Below are positions 36,613 to 47,500 of a stretch of DNA of 64,000 nt, in pieces. How positions within the stretch are numbered: position 1 is the stretch's first letter; every line of letters starts with the position of its first letter. The translations under genes and the position numbers were made by a program. The notes beneath the pieces were generated by a model. The model was given only the letters and a program-made list of their open reading frames with translations, was not told the origin of the DNA and ran no database searches. This DNA is from Bacteroidales bacterium (GTDB lineage: Bacteria; Bacteroidota; Bacteroidia; Bacteroidales; GCA-2748055): assembly GCA_030589895.1 (NCBI GenBank), contig JAUUZQ010000005.1, positions 1-64,000 of the forward strand, written 5' to 3'.

Positions 36613-37172
36613 GACACTGCTTTTAATTCATTTAACTGTTCTGCAAGTTTCTTCTTTGCCCTGTGAAACTGGGTCCTTGAAGTAGCGTTTGTTATATTCA
36701 GGATTTCAGATATTTCATCATGATCATAACCTTCCAGGAGATAAAGCGACAGTACTATTCTATAACCTTCAGGGAGTAAGTATATGGCCTCTTTAATCAT
36801 ATTAATATTTACATCATCAGGCTTCTCAATGTATCCGGAGTCAGACTCATCGGGCAAATCAACTTTCGTAGTCTCAATTGAGATCACTGCCTTGCGTGAT
36901 TTAATTATATCCAATGATCTGTTCACAATAATCTTTTTTAACCAGGCACCGAAACTAACCTCTCCTTTATACGTATCTATCTTTTGAAAGGCACTTAAAA
37001 ACCCTTCCTGCATCACATCCTCAGCCTCTGCTGTATTTCCCAAAATCCTTAATGAAGAATTATACATTGATTTATAATAGAGCCTGTAGATTTCAAACTG
37101 TGCCTTGCTATCACCTTTGCGACAAGCATTTATAAGTTTTATATTGATATCCTGGTATTTCAATTTTTTCAT
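36609..37172 (-). CDS. ECF-type RNA polymerase sigma factor
   Basis: 187 residues. Region 2 is at about 12-85 (YYKSMYNSSLRILGNTAEAEDVMQ, given as landmark AEAEDVMQEGFLSAFQ) and region 4 at about 125-180 (LPEGYRIVLSLYLLEGYDHD-type, with EISEILNITNATSRTQFHRAKKK, landmark HDEISEILNI). These bind the -10 and -35 elements. It heads a three-gene operon with an anti-sigma-like protein and a DUF4097 protein, a common Bacteroidota arrangement. Confidence 0.93.
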   Translation of the reverse strand: MKKLKYQDINIKLINACRKGDSKAQFEIYRLYYKSMYNSSLRILGNTAEAEDVMQEGFLSAFQKIDTYKGEVSFGAWLKKIIVNRSLDIIKSRKAVISIETTKVDLPDESDSGYIEKPDDVNINMIKEAIYLLPEGYRIVLSLYLLEGYDHDEISEILNITNATSRTQFHRAKKKLAEQLNELKAVS

Positions 37173-37219
37173 ACTAACGATCTAATGACGACTTCAATTT
37201 GTGAATGTTGCATGGATAG

Positions 37220-37227
37220 CAAATTTA
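37220..37227 (-). promoter_or_regulatory. Candidate -7 box upstream of the ECF sigma gene
   Basis: Minus-strand TAAATTTG matches TAnnTTTG exactly 48 bp before the start codon. A TTTG lies upstream but 26 bp away, longer than the usual 17-23. Confidence 0.3.
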
Positions 37228-37352
37228 GAGACAGTAATTAGCTGACTATTGTACAAATAAACATACAAAAAGCCCAGAAACCCTACCCTTATATGTAATT
37301 GGATTATAATGAAAGTAATACAAGAAATGACGAATTCTGTTTTAAGATATCT

Positions 37353-37388
37353 TTCTTGAATATAAAACCCTATTTCTTAATTCAAGAA
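37353..37388 (-). terminator. Possible weak terminator after citF
   Basis: TTCTTGAAT (37353-37361) pairs with ATTCAAGAA (37380-37388) over an 18-nt loop, 20 bp beyond the citF stop. The loop is long and the stem A/T-rich. Confidence 0.3.
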
Positions 37389-37407
37389 TAAATTCTAATA
37401 CGAGGAT

Positions 37408-38958
37408 CTATTTCTTCACCTTCTTCACAGCATCAATAACGGTTCCATCCACCCATTTGATAACTGCAATAATATCGTCATCATACTCCTGGGGTTCAGG
37501 AATTCCGCAAATACGCTCGGCTTCATCCTTTAGTTCCCGGATTGTTTTTAATGGAAGTCCGCTATTCTTAACAGCTTTTATCAGATCTTTTCGCAGCGGA
37601 TTTATAGCAATACCACGCTCGGTTACAATAACATCAATAAGTTCTCCCGGACCACATAATGTCGTTACCTCGTCCCTGATAACAGGAATCCTGTCCCTGA
37701 ACAGAGGTACAGGAAGTATAACAGTTTTGGAGAAGAGACAATTTTGCCAACCCCCGATACCATGCAAGAGGTAACCATCGGAATGAGTAACTACATTTGC
37801 ATTGAAGTCTACATCGACTTCTGTGGCTCCAAGAATTACAACATCAACAAATTGAGCGAAGTTGCCTTTTCCGTGGTAATTATAGCTTGTAAACGGACTG
37901 GTCCATACATGGTTGGGATTATCAGCCATTGACTGAACACCGTCCAGATCAAATGTTTGTCCGTCGAGAATATAATCAACCAGCCCCTCTTCGAGCATTG
38001 ACACCAGATACTTGTTGCTCCCTCCCCGTGCAAAACGTGCCCGAATATTCTTCTCTTTCATTATACTTTTAAAATACTCACCTACAGCCAAAGAAGTACC
38101 TCCTGCCCCACTCTGAAAGGAGAAACCATCCTTAATGATCCCTGCTGCATCGCAAAACTTTGCAGTAAGCTCAGCAAGCAATAACCTGTCAGGAGACTTT
38201 GTAATCTGTGTTGTTCCCGAGACAATCTTTTCCGGATCACCGAGCTTATCGATCTTTACTGTATAATCAACATAATTGCCCTGAATTTGCCATGGAATAC
38301 AAGGGAAATCAACCATATTATCAGTTACAACAATCACCTTATCAGCATATTGGGAATCAGCCAGAGCAAATCCCAGCAGTCCGCAGGCAGAATCACCCTG
38401 TAGCCCATTCGCATTGCCAAAGGGATCTGCAGTGGGTGCTCCAATTACAGCAATGTCAATCTCCACTTCACCATCCTGAACCGCCTGGTATCGTCCACCG
38501 TGTGAACGCAATACACCCACCCCTTTCATGCCACCTTCTGAGGCAAATTTTCCAAGAGGACCGTTCATACTTCCTTCGATACGGTTTATTGTTCCATCTT
38601 CCAGGTATTTAATTAAGTGATGATGACATGGAAATGAAGCAGAAGGAAACCATCTCAGGTCCTTTATGCCAAGTTCATGTGCAATGTCAAATACCATGTT
38701 AGCAAGGAAATCACCGTTTCGAAAGTGATGATGTGTTGAGATCGTCATCCCATCTTTCAATCCGGCCTTAAGCAGGGCTTCTTTGAGAGATTTCACCTGC
38801 TTATTACCGTCTGAAGGAAAGTTTGCTACACTACTAATGCGAGGAGCATATTTTCTTCCTTCAGGTATATATTTTCCAACACCTTTAAAGGGAATGCAGT
38901 TTTCGCCATTAATGCTGTCTGGGATGAGGCGGTTGGCGGCGTTTTTGGTAAAGTTCAT
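37408..38958 (-). CDS. citF: Citrate lyase alpha subunit (citrate:acetyl-ACP transferase)
   Basis: 516 residues, the normal CitF length. It exchanges the acetyl group on the acyl-carrier subunit for citrate. Segments such as GMTISTHHHFRNGDFLANMV, NGPLGKFASEGGMKGVGVLR, QSGAGGTSLAVGEYF and IVTERGIAINPLRKDLI are family-typical (CoA-transferase fold). Its partners CitD and CitE are fused in the gene just upstream. No citC, citX or citG maturation gene is in the window. It is the last gene of the methylmalonyl-CoA decarboxylase operon. Confidence 0.93.
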   Translation of the reverse strand: MNFTKNAANRLIPDSINGENCIPFKGVGKYIPEGRKYAPRISSVANFPSDGNKQVKSLKEALLKAGLKDGMTISTHHHFRNGDFLANMVFDIAHELGIKDLRWFPSASFPCHHHLIKYLEDGTINRIEGSMNGPLGKFASEGGMKGVGVLRSHGGRYQAVQDGEVEIDIAVIGAPTADPFGNANGLQGDSACGLLGFALADSQYADKVIVVTDNMVDFPCIPWQIQGNYVDYTVKIDKLGDPEKIVSGTTQITKSPDRLLLAELTAKFCDAAGIIKDGFSFQSGAGGTSLAVGEYFKSIMKEKNIRARFARGGSNKYLVSMLEEGLVDYILDGQTFDLDGVQSMADNPNHVWTSPFTSYNYHGKGNFAQFVDVVILGATEVDVDFNANVVTHSDGYLLHGIGGWQNCLFSKTVILPVPLFRDRIPVIRDEVTTLCGPGELIDVIVTERGIAINPLRKDLIKAVKNSGLPLKTIRELKDEAERICGIPEPQEYDDDIIAVIKWVDGTVIDAVKKVKK

Positions 38959-38969
38959 GGTAGTGTTTT

Positions 38970-38993
38970 AATGCAACAATGCGACAATGCGAC
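38970..38993. repeat. 8-bp tandem repeat (AATGCRAC)3 between citDE and citF
   Basis: Three units, AATGCAAC, AATGCGAC and AATGCGAC, are the reverse complement of the unit at 8301-8356. Relative to transcription the orientation is opposite to that in the his operon. Confidence 0.85.
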
Positions 38994-39014
38994 AATTGAT
39001 AAATATTAGCTTAT

Positions 39015-40196
39015 TTACTTATTAATTTGATCGATGATGCGTTGTGCTCTTTTTACGACCGGGGCATCGATCATTTTTGATCCGAGGGCAACCACTCCCA
39101 ATCCTTTTTTCTGTGCTTCTTCAAAAGCATTTACGATAAGCTTAGCCTTTTCTATCTCCTCCTTACCTGGTTGAAATTCCTGGTGAATCACTTCAATCTG
39201 TCTTGGATGAATACAGCCCATACCCTCGAAACCAATTGATTTTGAAATAGATACATTCATTCGAAGTGCATCCATATCCGCAACATCAGAAAACACTGAA
39301 TCGATGGCCTGAATACCTGCTGCCTTGCAAGCGTTCACCATTCGTGTTCTCGCATAAAGGGACTCCTCTCCTGTTGGGGTTCTTGCTACTCCAAGATCTG
39401 CTGTATAATCTTCCAGTCCGATTGCCATAGCCACCACATTTTTTGATGCGCCGGCAATCAGAAATGCATTCTCCACTCCCAATGCACTTTCTATAATGGG
39501 CATAAAATAGATTTCACGTTTGATATTATGTTTCTTCAGTGTTGATTGAACAATCTTTTCAAGTTCAATAATCTCCTTAGGATTCTCACATTTAGGAACA
39601 AGAAACAGCTGTACAGCGTGAGGTGATAATAGCTCTGCATCTTTTAATCCCAATGGAAGCTGGTTAATCCGCACCATTCTTTCCGCACCATAGAAATTTA
39701 CCTGGCAAAGGGCGTTTCTCACCAGGAATCTTGCCTCATCCTTTTTTGATGGAGCCACACTATCCTCCAGGTCAAGAATGATTCCATTTGGCTCATGTAT
39801 TCCGGCATTGATCATCATCGAAGGGGTATTCCCGGGAAGGTAAAGTCTTGACTGCCTCAAGCGCTCTCTGGATGAGATGGATAGATTTTCAGGAATAATA
39901 TCCGGTAAAAATTCTTTTTCAGACTGTATCAGTTGTTGTATGGCACACTCGAGACGTGCATAAATTACAAAAGGGAGCGCACCTGAATCTTCCATATATA
40001 CAGAGGCATGTTTCACACCATAGAATTCAGTCAGTTCCTCAATCTGAGCTCGAATAGCCTTGCCAAAAATTTTAGCAACTTTACTCTTCAGGTCAATTGA
40101 TAATCCTCCTGAACTTTTTAATTCTATTTCAATAAAACAGTCTGAGCGAACTCTATTTCCTCTGTTTCCTGCGGATGCAATTTTTTTCATAAGCAT
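39015..40196 (-). CDS. Citrate lyase acyl carrier (CitD) - beta subunit (CitE) fusion
   Basis: 393 residues. Residues 1-95 match CitD: ASAGNRGNRVRSDCFIEIE contains the Ser (in RSD) that would carry the phosphoribosyl-dephospho-CoA group. Residues about 108-393 match CitE of the HpcH/HpaI aldolase superfamily: RLYLPGNTPSMMINAG, IILDLEDSVAPSKKDEAR, VRINQLPLG, FMPIIESALGVENA and GMGCIHPRQIEVIH. CitE cleaves citryl-ACP to oxaloacetate and acetyl-ACP. The two are separate genes in enterobacteria. Met3 (40190) could also be the start. Confidence 0.9.
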   Translation of the reverse strand: MLMKKIASAGNRGNRVRSDCFIEIELKSSGGLSIDLKSKVAKIFGKAIRAQIEELTEFYGVKHASVYMEDSGALPFVIYARLECAIQQLIQSEKEFLPDIIPENLSISSRERLRQSRLYLPGNTPSMMINAGIHEPNGIILDLEDSVAPSKKDEARFLVRNALCQVNFYGAERMVRINQLPLGLKDAELLSPHAVQLFLVPKCENPKEIIELEKIVQSTLKKHNIKREIYFMPIIESALGVENAFLIAGASKNVVAMAIGLEDYTADLGVARTPTGEESLYARTRMVNACKAAGIQAIDSVFSDVADMDALRMNVSISKSIGFEGMGCIHPRQIEVIHQEFQPGKEEIEKAKLIVNAFEEAQKKGLGVVALGSKMIDAPVVKRAQRIIDQINK

Positions 40197-40272
40197 AACT
40201 ATGAATAATCAAGACAAAATTAGAAACTTGACTGTAGTGAGGAAGAAAGATAGGGATGTTTAATAACAATAC

Positions 40273-41580
40273 CTACCACAAAAAACTCAGCAATATCCCT
40301 GCAGCCACAGCAGATCCAATCACACCTGCTACGTTAGGTGCCATTGCGTGCATCAGCAGATGGTTGCTTGGATCTTCTTTGAGTCCCATATTCTGGACAA
40401 CTCTTGCACTGTCAGGAACTGCACTTACGCCTGCCGCCCCAATCAATGGATTCAGTTGATCATCCTTGGAGAGAAAGAGGTTCATCACCTTAGCAAACAT
40501 AATACCTCCTGCAGTGGCCACCATAAATGAGACTGCTCCCAAGCCAAATATGAGCATCGATTCAGTCGTCAGGAAGCGATCAGCCTGGGTGGAAGCTCCT
40601 ACGGTGAGTCCTAAAAGAATAGTGACAATATCAATCATAGAATTCCGGGCTGTATCAGCCAGTCTTTTCGTCCTGGTGGATTCCTTCAACAGATTCCCAA
40701 AGAAAAGCATTCCCAAAAGAGGCAATGAACTTGGCGAAATAAATGTCGTAACGATAAGACCTACAATAGGAAATATAATTTTCTCTGTCTGCGAAACTGC
40801 CCTGGGAGGCTTCATCCTGATCAGTCGCTCCCTTTTTGAAGTAAGCAGTCGCATAATTGGTGGCTGAATAACCGGGACCAGTGCCATATATGAGTATGCT
40901 GCAATAGCAATTGGTCCTATCAAATGCTCAGCCAGACGAGAGGAGAGGAAAATTGCCGTTGGACCGTCTGCTCCCCCGATAATTCCAATGGCCCCTGCCT
41001 CCTGCGTTGAAAAACCAAGAGCCAGCGCCCCAAGAAAAGTCAGAAAGATCCCTACTTGTGCCGCTGCACCCAATAGCATTAGTCTTGGTTTAGAGATCAA
41101 TGATGAGAAGTCGGTCATGGCGCCGATCCCCAGAAAGATCAGCGGAGGATAGACTCCTTTCATCACACCGAAGTAGAGATAATTCATCACACTGCCCTCT
41201 TCATAGATTCCCAACTGCAGATTTACCCCATCAGCCTGAAAAAACGGAATATTTCCCATGATAATTCCAGCTCCGATTGGAATAAGTAATAGAGGTTCAT
41301 AATCGAAACGTATGGCCAGAAAAATAAAAAGGAGACCAACTGCCATCATGATCAGGTGACCTGCTGTTGCATTTCTTACACCGGTATACTTATAAAATTG
41401 TCTGAGTCCGTCCTTTACAATATCCCATCCATTATCACTCTCCTCAACAGACTGCTCAATCTGTACTTCTGAAGTTGATGTTTCAGCCAGCACCCTGGAA
41501 ATTGAATTTTCAGGGAGGACAATAGCTCTTAATATCACCAATACGAGAATAATCAGACCAACTGTAGCTATGCGTCTCAT
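40273..41580 (-). CDS. mmdB: Na+-translocating decarboxylase beta subunit (MmdB/OadB)
   Basis: 435 residues, with about nine to eleven membrane segments. After an N-terminal helix and a linker (20-60), it carries the OadB signatures GIGAMTDFSSLISKPRLML, IGIIGGADGPTAIFLSS and NPLIGAAGVSAVPDSARV with the Na+-pathway Asp and Ser/Tyr residues. It decarboxylates carboxybiotin and exports sodium ions. Neighbours (carboxyltransferase, biotin carrier, small subunit) make the full pump. Confidence 0.94.
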   Translation of the reverse strand: MRRIATVGLIILVLVILRAIVLPENSISRVLAETSTSEVQIEQSVEESDNGWDIVKDGLRQFYKYTGVRNATAGHLIMMAVGLLFIFLAIRFDYEPLLLIPIGAGIIMGNIPFFQADGVNLQLGIYEEGSVMNYLYFGVMKGVYPPLIFLGIGAMTDFSSLISKPRLMLLGAAAQVGIFLTFLGALALGFSTQEAGAIGIIGGADGPTAIFLSSRLAEHLIGPIAIAAYSYMALVPVIQPPIMRLLTSKRERLIRMKPPRAVSQTEKIIFPIVGLIVTTFISPSSLPLLGMLFFGNLLKESTRTKRLADTARNSMIDIVTILLGLTVGASTQADRFLTTESMLIFGLGAVSFMVATAGGIMFAKVMNLFLSKDDQLNPLIGAAGVSAVPDSARVVQNMGLKEDPSNHLLMHAMAPNVAGVIGSAVAAGILLSFLW

Positions 41581-41585
41581 ACCCC

Positions 41586-42008
41586 TTAGATTATTTCTAT
41601 TAATTTATCTCCCTGTAACACAGTATCTCCTGCAGTGACATGAATCTTCTCAACCACCCCTTTTCTGTCTGCCAACAATTTATTCTCCATCTTCATTGCC
41701 TCCATCATCATCAATAGCTGGCCCTTTTCGATAATATCTCCCGGCTTGACCTTCACCTCCATAATATTTCCTGGAAGCGGTGCCAGCATTGTATATGCAG
41801 AGCCTACCTCTTTCTTATCAATATCGGGGTTTGCAGGTTCCGTTTGAGGTGCCCTTACTATGGTTGGCGTTTTTGTTTGTGCTACTTTCCGCTCAATCTC
41901 AATTTCATAGGGTGTTCCATTCACCTCCATGTGTGCAATGTTATCTTCGATTGACATCACATCGACTGCGTAACTATTGCCATGTATTTTGAACTTAAAC
42001 TGCTTCAT
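41586..42008 (-). CDS. mmdC: Biotin carrier subunit of methylmalonyl-CoA decarboxylase
   Basis: 140 residues. The C-terminal 70 form a biotinyl/lipoyl domain with the biotin lysine in MMEAMKMENKLL. A spacer (about 55-70) joins it to an N-terminal beta-domain (FKIHGNSYAVDVMSIED) typical of these carriers. It shuttles CO2 from the carboxyltransferase to MmdB. Its stop is 5 bp from mmdB. Confidence 0.94.
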   Translation of the reverse strand: MKQFKFKIHGNSYAVDVMSIEDNIAHMEVNGTPYEIEIERKVAQTKTPTIVRAPQTEPANPDIDKKEVGSAYTMLAPLPGNIMEVKVKPGDIIEKGQLLMMMEAMKMENKLLADRKGVVEKIHVTAGDTVLQGDKLIEII

Positions 42009-42023
42009 GATCTATCATAATTA

Positions 42024-42380
42024 TTATAGCCTGTTAAATTGGTTTCTCACTGCATATATTTTCGAGCTCCAAGGCGAATAGGCTCTGGAGACCTTCTTAA
42101 TAGTTAGTACTCCACTTTCCTCATCATGGAGCTTCGAGAAATGAAGGTGAAGTGCCATGGAGATAGCTGCAATTTCCTCCCCGGAAACATCATCATGATC
42201 CAAAATTTCAGTACCCTTTGCAGCGCTCTTTTTTCGAATACCGGCATTAAGAATTTTAGGAAGCATATTGAAGAGCCAGAAGAGCAGAAGCAGTGCCATG
42301 AATACAATGACATAGCCAACAATTGCTATAATGAGTGTCTCCAGATTTATATTACTTTTTAATAGTATCCACATGATCAC
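42024..42380 (-). CDS. mmdD: Small membrane subunit of the decarboxylase (OadG/MmdD family)
   Basis: 118 residues with one membrane segment (about 15-38, [20 protein letters not shown]) and a charged cytoplasmic tail containing [15 protein letters not shown] and the C-terminal [13 protein letters not shown], characteristic of OadG-type subunits that tether the complex. It overlaps the carboxyltransferase stop by 4 bp (42377-42380). Confidence 0.9.
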   Translation of the reverse strand: MIMWILLKSNINLETLIIAIVGYVIVFMALLLLFWLFNMLPKILNAGIRKKSAAKGTEILDHDDVSGEEIAAISMALHLHFSKLHDEESGVLTIKKVSRAYSPWSSKIYAVRNQFNRL

Positions 42381-43936
42381 AGGGGTATATTTGTATGTTT
42401 CCTTGGGTGGTTAATCTCCTTTTTAGTAGCCAGCGTTTGTAATGCCCTTATGATTCTAAACCTTGTGTTTCGGGGTTCAATCACATCATCGATATATCCA
42501 TATTTAGCTGCTTCATAAGGGTTTGAAAACATTTTTCGATACTCTTCCTCCTTCTTTGCCGCAAACTTTTTCGCCTCTGCAAGATCCTCTATCTCACTAA
42601 TTTTCTTTCCTTCCAGAATCTCCACCGCACCCCTCGGTCCCATTACCGCGATTTCCGCTGTTGGCCATGCATAATTTATATCTCCCCTTAACTGTTTTGA
42701 GCTCATTACATCGTGGGCACCTCCATATGATTTCCGGAGTGTAATGGTAATTTTTGGCACTGTAGCTTCTCCATAGGCAAACATCAGCTTGGCACCGTGA
42801 ATAATTATACCTCCAAATTCCTGTGCACTTCCCGGTAGGAAACCAGGTACATCAACAAGCGTTACGAGGGGAATATTGAAACAATCGCAGAACCTCACAA
42901 ACCTTGCTGCTTTTCGTGAGGCATCAATATCGAGAACACCTGCCATTTGATTTGGCTGATTTGCTACTATACCCACCGGCATTCCATTGAACTTTGCAAA
43001 GCCTACAACAATATTTTTGGCATAATCGCGGTGAATCTCCAGGAATTCCCCTTTATCGATAATAGAGAATATTACATCCTTCACATCATAAGGCTCATTT
43101 GTATTATCCGGAATCACTTCATTCAGCTCATCATCCATACGATCGATGGGATCCTGACATTCAGTAGCCGGAGGATCTTCCAGATTATTCTGAGGCATAT
43201 AGCTCAGCATCTTCCTGATAAACAACAGTCCCTCCTCTTCGTTTTGCGATACATAATGCGCAATACCTGAACGTGTAGCATGCATCTGCGCACCACCTAA
43301 AGCTTCAGTTGAGATCACCTCCCCTGTTACCGTTTTTGTGACCTTTGGACCAGTTACAAACATATAAGAGGTCTTGTCGTTCATGATGATAAAGTCGGTA
43401 AGCGCGGGAGAGTAGACAGCGCCGCCTGCACAAGGTCCAAATATGGCTGATAACTGAGGAATAACACCCGAGGCCAGTATATTGCGTTCAAATATCTCTG
43501 CATATCCCGCCAGGCTCTTAACCCCTTCCTGAATCCTGGCGCCGCCACTATCGTTGATACCAATCACCGGTGCCCCCACCTTCATTGCCTGATCAAGAAT
43601 CTTACAAATCTTTTGTGCATGCGTTTCTGAAAGGGAACCTCCGAATACTGTAAAATCCTGCGAGTAAACATATACAACCCTGCCATCAATAGTACCATGA
43701 CCGGTAACCACACCATCAGAGAGGTAAGTCTGATTCTCCAGTCCAAATTCATGGCTTCTATGGGTAACAAACATATCATACTCCTCAAAGCTGCCTTCAT
43801 CCAGAAGCATTGAAATTCTCTCTCGGGCAGTATGTTTTCCTTTTCGATGTTGTGCTTCAACCCTCTTCTCTCCACCTCCCAGTTTTGCCTTTACCCTGAG
43901 ATCAATTAAATGTTTAATTTTATCGTCGCTGTTCAT
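42377..43936 (-). CDS. mmdA: Methylmalonyl-CoA decarboxylase alpha / acyl-CoA carboxyltransferase
   Basis: 519 residues of the biotin-dependent carboxyltransferase family. Both halves of the crotonase-like fold are present: [19 protein letters not shown] with [16 protein letters not shown] and [17 protein letters not shown], and in the second half [25 protein letters not shown] and [14 protein letters not shown]. The size and motifs match methylmalonyl-CoA decarboxylase or propionyl-CoA carboxylase beta. Linkage to mmdB/C/D and the epimerase favours the Na+-pumping decarboxylase, which converts (S)-methylmalonyl-CoA to propionyl-CoA. Confidence 0.93.
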   Translation of the reverse strand: MNSDDKIKHLIDLRVKAKLGGGEKRVEAQHRKGKHTARERISMLLDEGSFEEYDMFVTHRSHEFGLENQTYLSDGVVTGHGTIDGRVVYVYSQDFTVFGGSLSETHAQKICKILDQAMKVGAPVIGINDSGGARIQEGVKSLAGYAEIFERNILASGVIPQLSAIFGPCAGGAVYSPALTDFIIMNDKTSYMFVTGPKVTKTVTGEVISTEALGGAQMHATRSGIAHYVSQNEEEGLLFIRKMLSYMPQNNLEDPPATECQDPIDRMDDELNEVIPDNTNEPYDVKDVIFSIIDKGEFLEIHRDYAKNIVVGFAKFNGMPVGIVANQPNQMAGVLDIDASRKAARFVRFCDCFNIPLVTLVDVPGFLPGSAQEFGGIIIHGAKLMFAYGEATVPKITITLRKSYGGAHDVMSSKQLRGDINYAWPTAEIAVMGPRGAVEILEGKKISEIEDLAEAKKFAAKKEEEYRKMFSNPYEAAKYGYIDDVIEPRNTRFRIIRALQTLATKKEINHPRKHTNIPL

Positions 43937-43957
43937 AGCTTATGCTGTTAGAAATAT

Positions 43958-44362
43958 TTATTTATCACCACAAAATTCAGTCAGGACTCCCAATGTTGAT
44001 TTGGGGTGAAGAAAGCCGATCTTTAAACCCTCTGCACCATCTTTGGGCACCTTATCTATGAGACGAACACCATTTTCCTCTACATCTTTGAGTGCTGCAG
44101 ATACATTCTCAACGGCAAAAGCCATGTGGTGTATGCCCGGTCCTTTCTTTTCAATGAATCTCCCGATCGGTCCATCGGGATCGGTTGATTCAAGCAATTC
44201 TATTTTTGTATCTCCTACTTTAAAAAAGGCAGTTTTCACTTTCTGATCCGTAACATCCTCAATTGCATAGCATTCCAATCCAAGAACCTTTTCATAATAT
44301 GTAATGGCTTCTTCTAAATTTTCGACTGCAATCCCGATGTGTTCTATATGTGTTGGTTTCAT
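43958..44362 (-). CDS. mce: Methylmalonyl-CoA epimerase
   Basis: About 134 residues from ATG 44362 (MKPTHIEHIGIAVENLEEA); a TTG five codons upstream is in frame but less likely. Vicinal-oxygen-chelate fold with metal ligands in HIEHIGIAVE (His), KIELLEST and GIHHMAFAVENV (His), plus the catalytic Glu near the end (GVLTEFCG). It interconverts the (R) and (S) forms of methylmalonyl-CoA, feeding the decarboxylase encoded 21 bp downstream. First gene of the operon. Confidence 0.95.
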   Translation of the reverse strand: MKPTHIEHIGIAVENLEEAITYYEKVLGLECYAIEDVTDQKVKTAFFKVGDTKIELLESTDPDGPIGRFIEKKGPGIHHMAFAVENVSAALKDVEENGVRLIDKVPKDGAEGLKIGFLHPKSTLGVLTEFCGDK

Positions 44363-44513
44363 AATTGTACAATTCAATTTTTATTTAAAATTAGCTAATA
44401 TTTCCTATAGGTATAACTCACAATTATCAACATTTTCATTGTGAATGCCTGTTTTTCAACAGCTATATAAAGAAAAGAGAATGGCTAAAGAATATGTGTA
44501 AGCGGATTTGATT

Positions 44514-47500
44514 TTAATCCTCCAGTGCCTTGTACAGAAGTTCCTGAATATCAGTCCTGACATTCATGGTGATCAGCTTAAGGTTCTCCTGATCGGGATG
44601 AATCCGATTGGATAAGAAAATATACAGAAGATCCTGTTCCGGATCCATCCATGCAATGGTGCCGGTAAAACCTGAATGACCGTAACTCAATGCTGAGGCA
44701 GAATCACAGGCAGGTCCTGCATTTTCTTCATCAACAATCGGACGGTCAAAACCAAGTCCTCTTCGGTTTCCATCTTCACAATACTGACAAGAAGTATATT
44801 GAGCAATAGTAGCTGAATCGATATAGACCTCACCTCCATATTCTCCATTATTCAGGTACATCTGCATCAATTTTGCCAGGTCATTGGCATTAGAGAATAA
44901 GCCCGCATGTCCACAGATACCACCCAGCATTGCAGCACCAGGATCATGTACATATCCCCTAAGCAGTTGTTTTCTGAAGATAATGTCATTTTCAGTAGGT
45001 ACAATTCGTTCTGAATCGAACCTTTTTAATGGTACAAAGCCCAGGGTTTCAGCACCCAGAGGACCGTAAAAATTGAACCATGTAAAAGGATAGAGCAGTG
45101 TATCTGACAAGTTCTCAATGGCTTGATATAAAAGGTAGTAACCGAGGTCACTGTATTTATATGTTTTGTCACCAAGTGGTGAATTCAGAATAGCCCTGTA
45201 AATAGAATCCCTGTAATCGTTTCGCATAAACATATCCCCGGCTACTTGCAGGGAAAAATCCTCTGAATACACTTTGGTATAGATGCTGTCTTTATATATA
45301 ATATTTCTGTTTGCAAAGGAACCACCACCCAATTTCAATGGATATTTATACGAAAAATTATTACTGAAGAGAGTCTCAGATGTATCCAGTGTCTCCAATG
45401 TCGATTGATAGAATGGAATCCATGCTGCCAGACCTGACTGATGTGTAAGTATTTCGCGGATAAGAAGATCACCCTTATCCGATGTGTCAATTGAAGGCAG
45501 ATAGGCTTTAAGTGAGCTGTCGACACTAAACTTCTGTTGATCCTGCAAGAGCATCAATGAAGGAATCGCAGCACTAATTTTGGTTAGAGAGGCAAGATCA
45601 TAGATGTCTCCATTTTTAACTTTTACTCGATTCCTGTAAGTATGATATCCATAAGATTTATTCCAGATCACTTCACCTCTGCGTGCCACAAGTACCTGAC
45701 AACCAGGTATCGCTTTTTCCCGAATGGCATTCTGAACAATCTCGTCTATCAATTGCAAAGTATCGCTACTCATTCCAACATTTTCAGGAATAGAATATTT
45801 CAACCTGCTTCCTCCATTTGATCTTACACCAGATCCAGCCGGAAACCAGGAGCCTGCTGCAACAGGAATTGTACCTGTAAATGATATACCACCAAATAGT
45901 CCCTGAGCAGAATATTGCTGATTTAACAAATCTTCCGAATAGGAAACTACTATGGCGTCAAAAAGATCCAGGCTATCCAGTTCACCCAATGCATATGGAT
46001 ATCCAAATAGATTTAAAACAATATTGCCATTGAATTGAATAGACTTCAGAAATTGCCGGGTGTCCTCCGTTATTCCAAATCCGGCAGTCCGCACTTTTGT
46101 TTTATGAATATTTACAATCAGGGTATTATAGCTGACCAATTCCCCTGCAAAATCTTCCCACTGGGGGAAATTATCCAGGTCATTAAAAAAGTAATGTTTT
46201 CCAGTCAGGTAGAGGTCCAGTGTCTGTGTAAAGGGAGTTTCATTCTCCGCTCCAATATTCAATGTTGCCAGTTGCAGTGTGCTCAGATCAGAGAAAGGTA
46301 TAAGCTCATTCTCGTTTCTAAGCAGGGTAATGGCATTTTCAATTAGCTGATGTTGCAATGGAAGGTAAAGCTTCGCATTTAACTTTTGATGAAGACCATC
46401 TGTATCTACAGGCTTTTGTTTTTCCAGACCAAGCCAGGATTTTGCCATCAGAATCTTTCGGCAATGGATATCAATCTCTTCTTCTGTTATTACTCCCCGT
46501 TTCACTGCTCTGTGGATAGTATTGATTACTTTCCTCACATCCGAGGGCATCAAAAGGATATCATTTCCCGCTTTTACAGCTTCCAGTTCCAGCGCACCAG
46601 GTTTAAAATAATTGACTACTCCATTCATACTCAATGCATCAGTCACACACAAACCTTTAAAACCCATTTCTTGCTGTAAGAGGTCTTTGACAACTTTCTC
46701 AGATAGTGAAGTTGCTCTGTCAGGGGTAGAATCCAGTGCCGGGACCTGCAGATGTGCAAGCATGATACCTGATACTCCATTTTTAATTGACTTTTTAAAT
46801 GGATACAACTCAATAGAATCAAGTCTGGAAATCGGATGATTAATCAGCGGCAATGTTTTATGTGAATCATGTTCTGTATCTCCATGTCCGGGAAAATGTT
46901 TAGCCGTAACAAGCAATCCATTGTCTTGCATCCCTTTGAAATAGGAGATTACTTTTTCTGAAACATTATCCCTTTGCTCTCCAAATGAGCGGGTATTAAT
47001 GACAGGATTTTTTGGATTATTATTGATATCGGCAACGGGCGCAAAATTCATATGCACACCCAGGTCCTTCAACTGTTCTGCAATCTCATTTCCCATTTGA
47101 TAGATAAGAGAATTATCTGAAATGGCTCCCAGCATCATTTGTTGTGGATAGCTGATTACGCTATCAAGCCGCATTGCAAGCCCCCATTCAGCATCCATTG
47201 CGATCATAAGTGGTATCTCAGAAACTTCCTGCAATCTGTTGGTCAGATGGGCCTGACGAAGCGGATGTCCTTTTAAGAACATGATGCCACCTACTTTGTA
47301 ATTCCTGATTTGCTTTTCCAACTCGCGTGTTTGGGAAACATCAAGATTGGAATAGGCATGAATCATCAGCATCTGTGCAATTTTCTCCTCCAGGGTCATC
47401 TGAAGCATCAAGGAATCTACCCAGGCAGAATCAGCTTGTAAGAATGGAGGATCTATAGAAACAGGCAACTCAACACTCTCTTCCTGAGTATTGAGGGAAA

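Noticed and set aside
44363-44374. A 12-bp palindrome AATTGTACAATT directly before mce as an operator.
   Set aside because: Short and A/T-rich, with no promoter element aligned to it; not enough to call.
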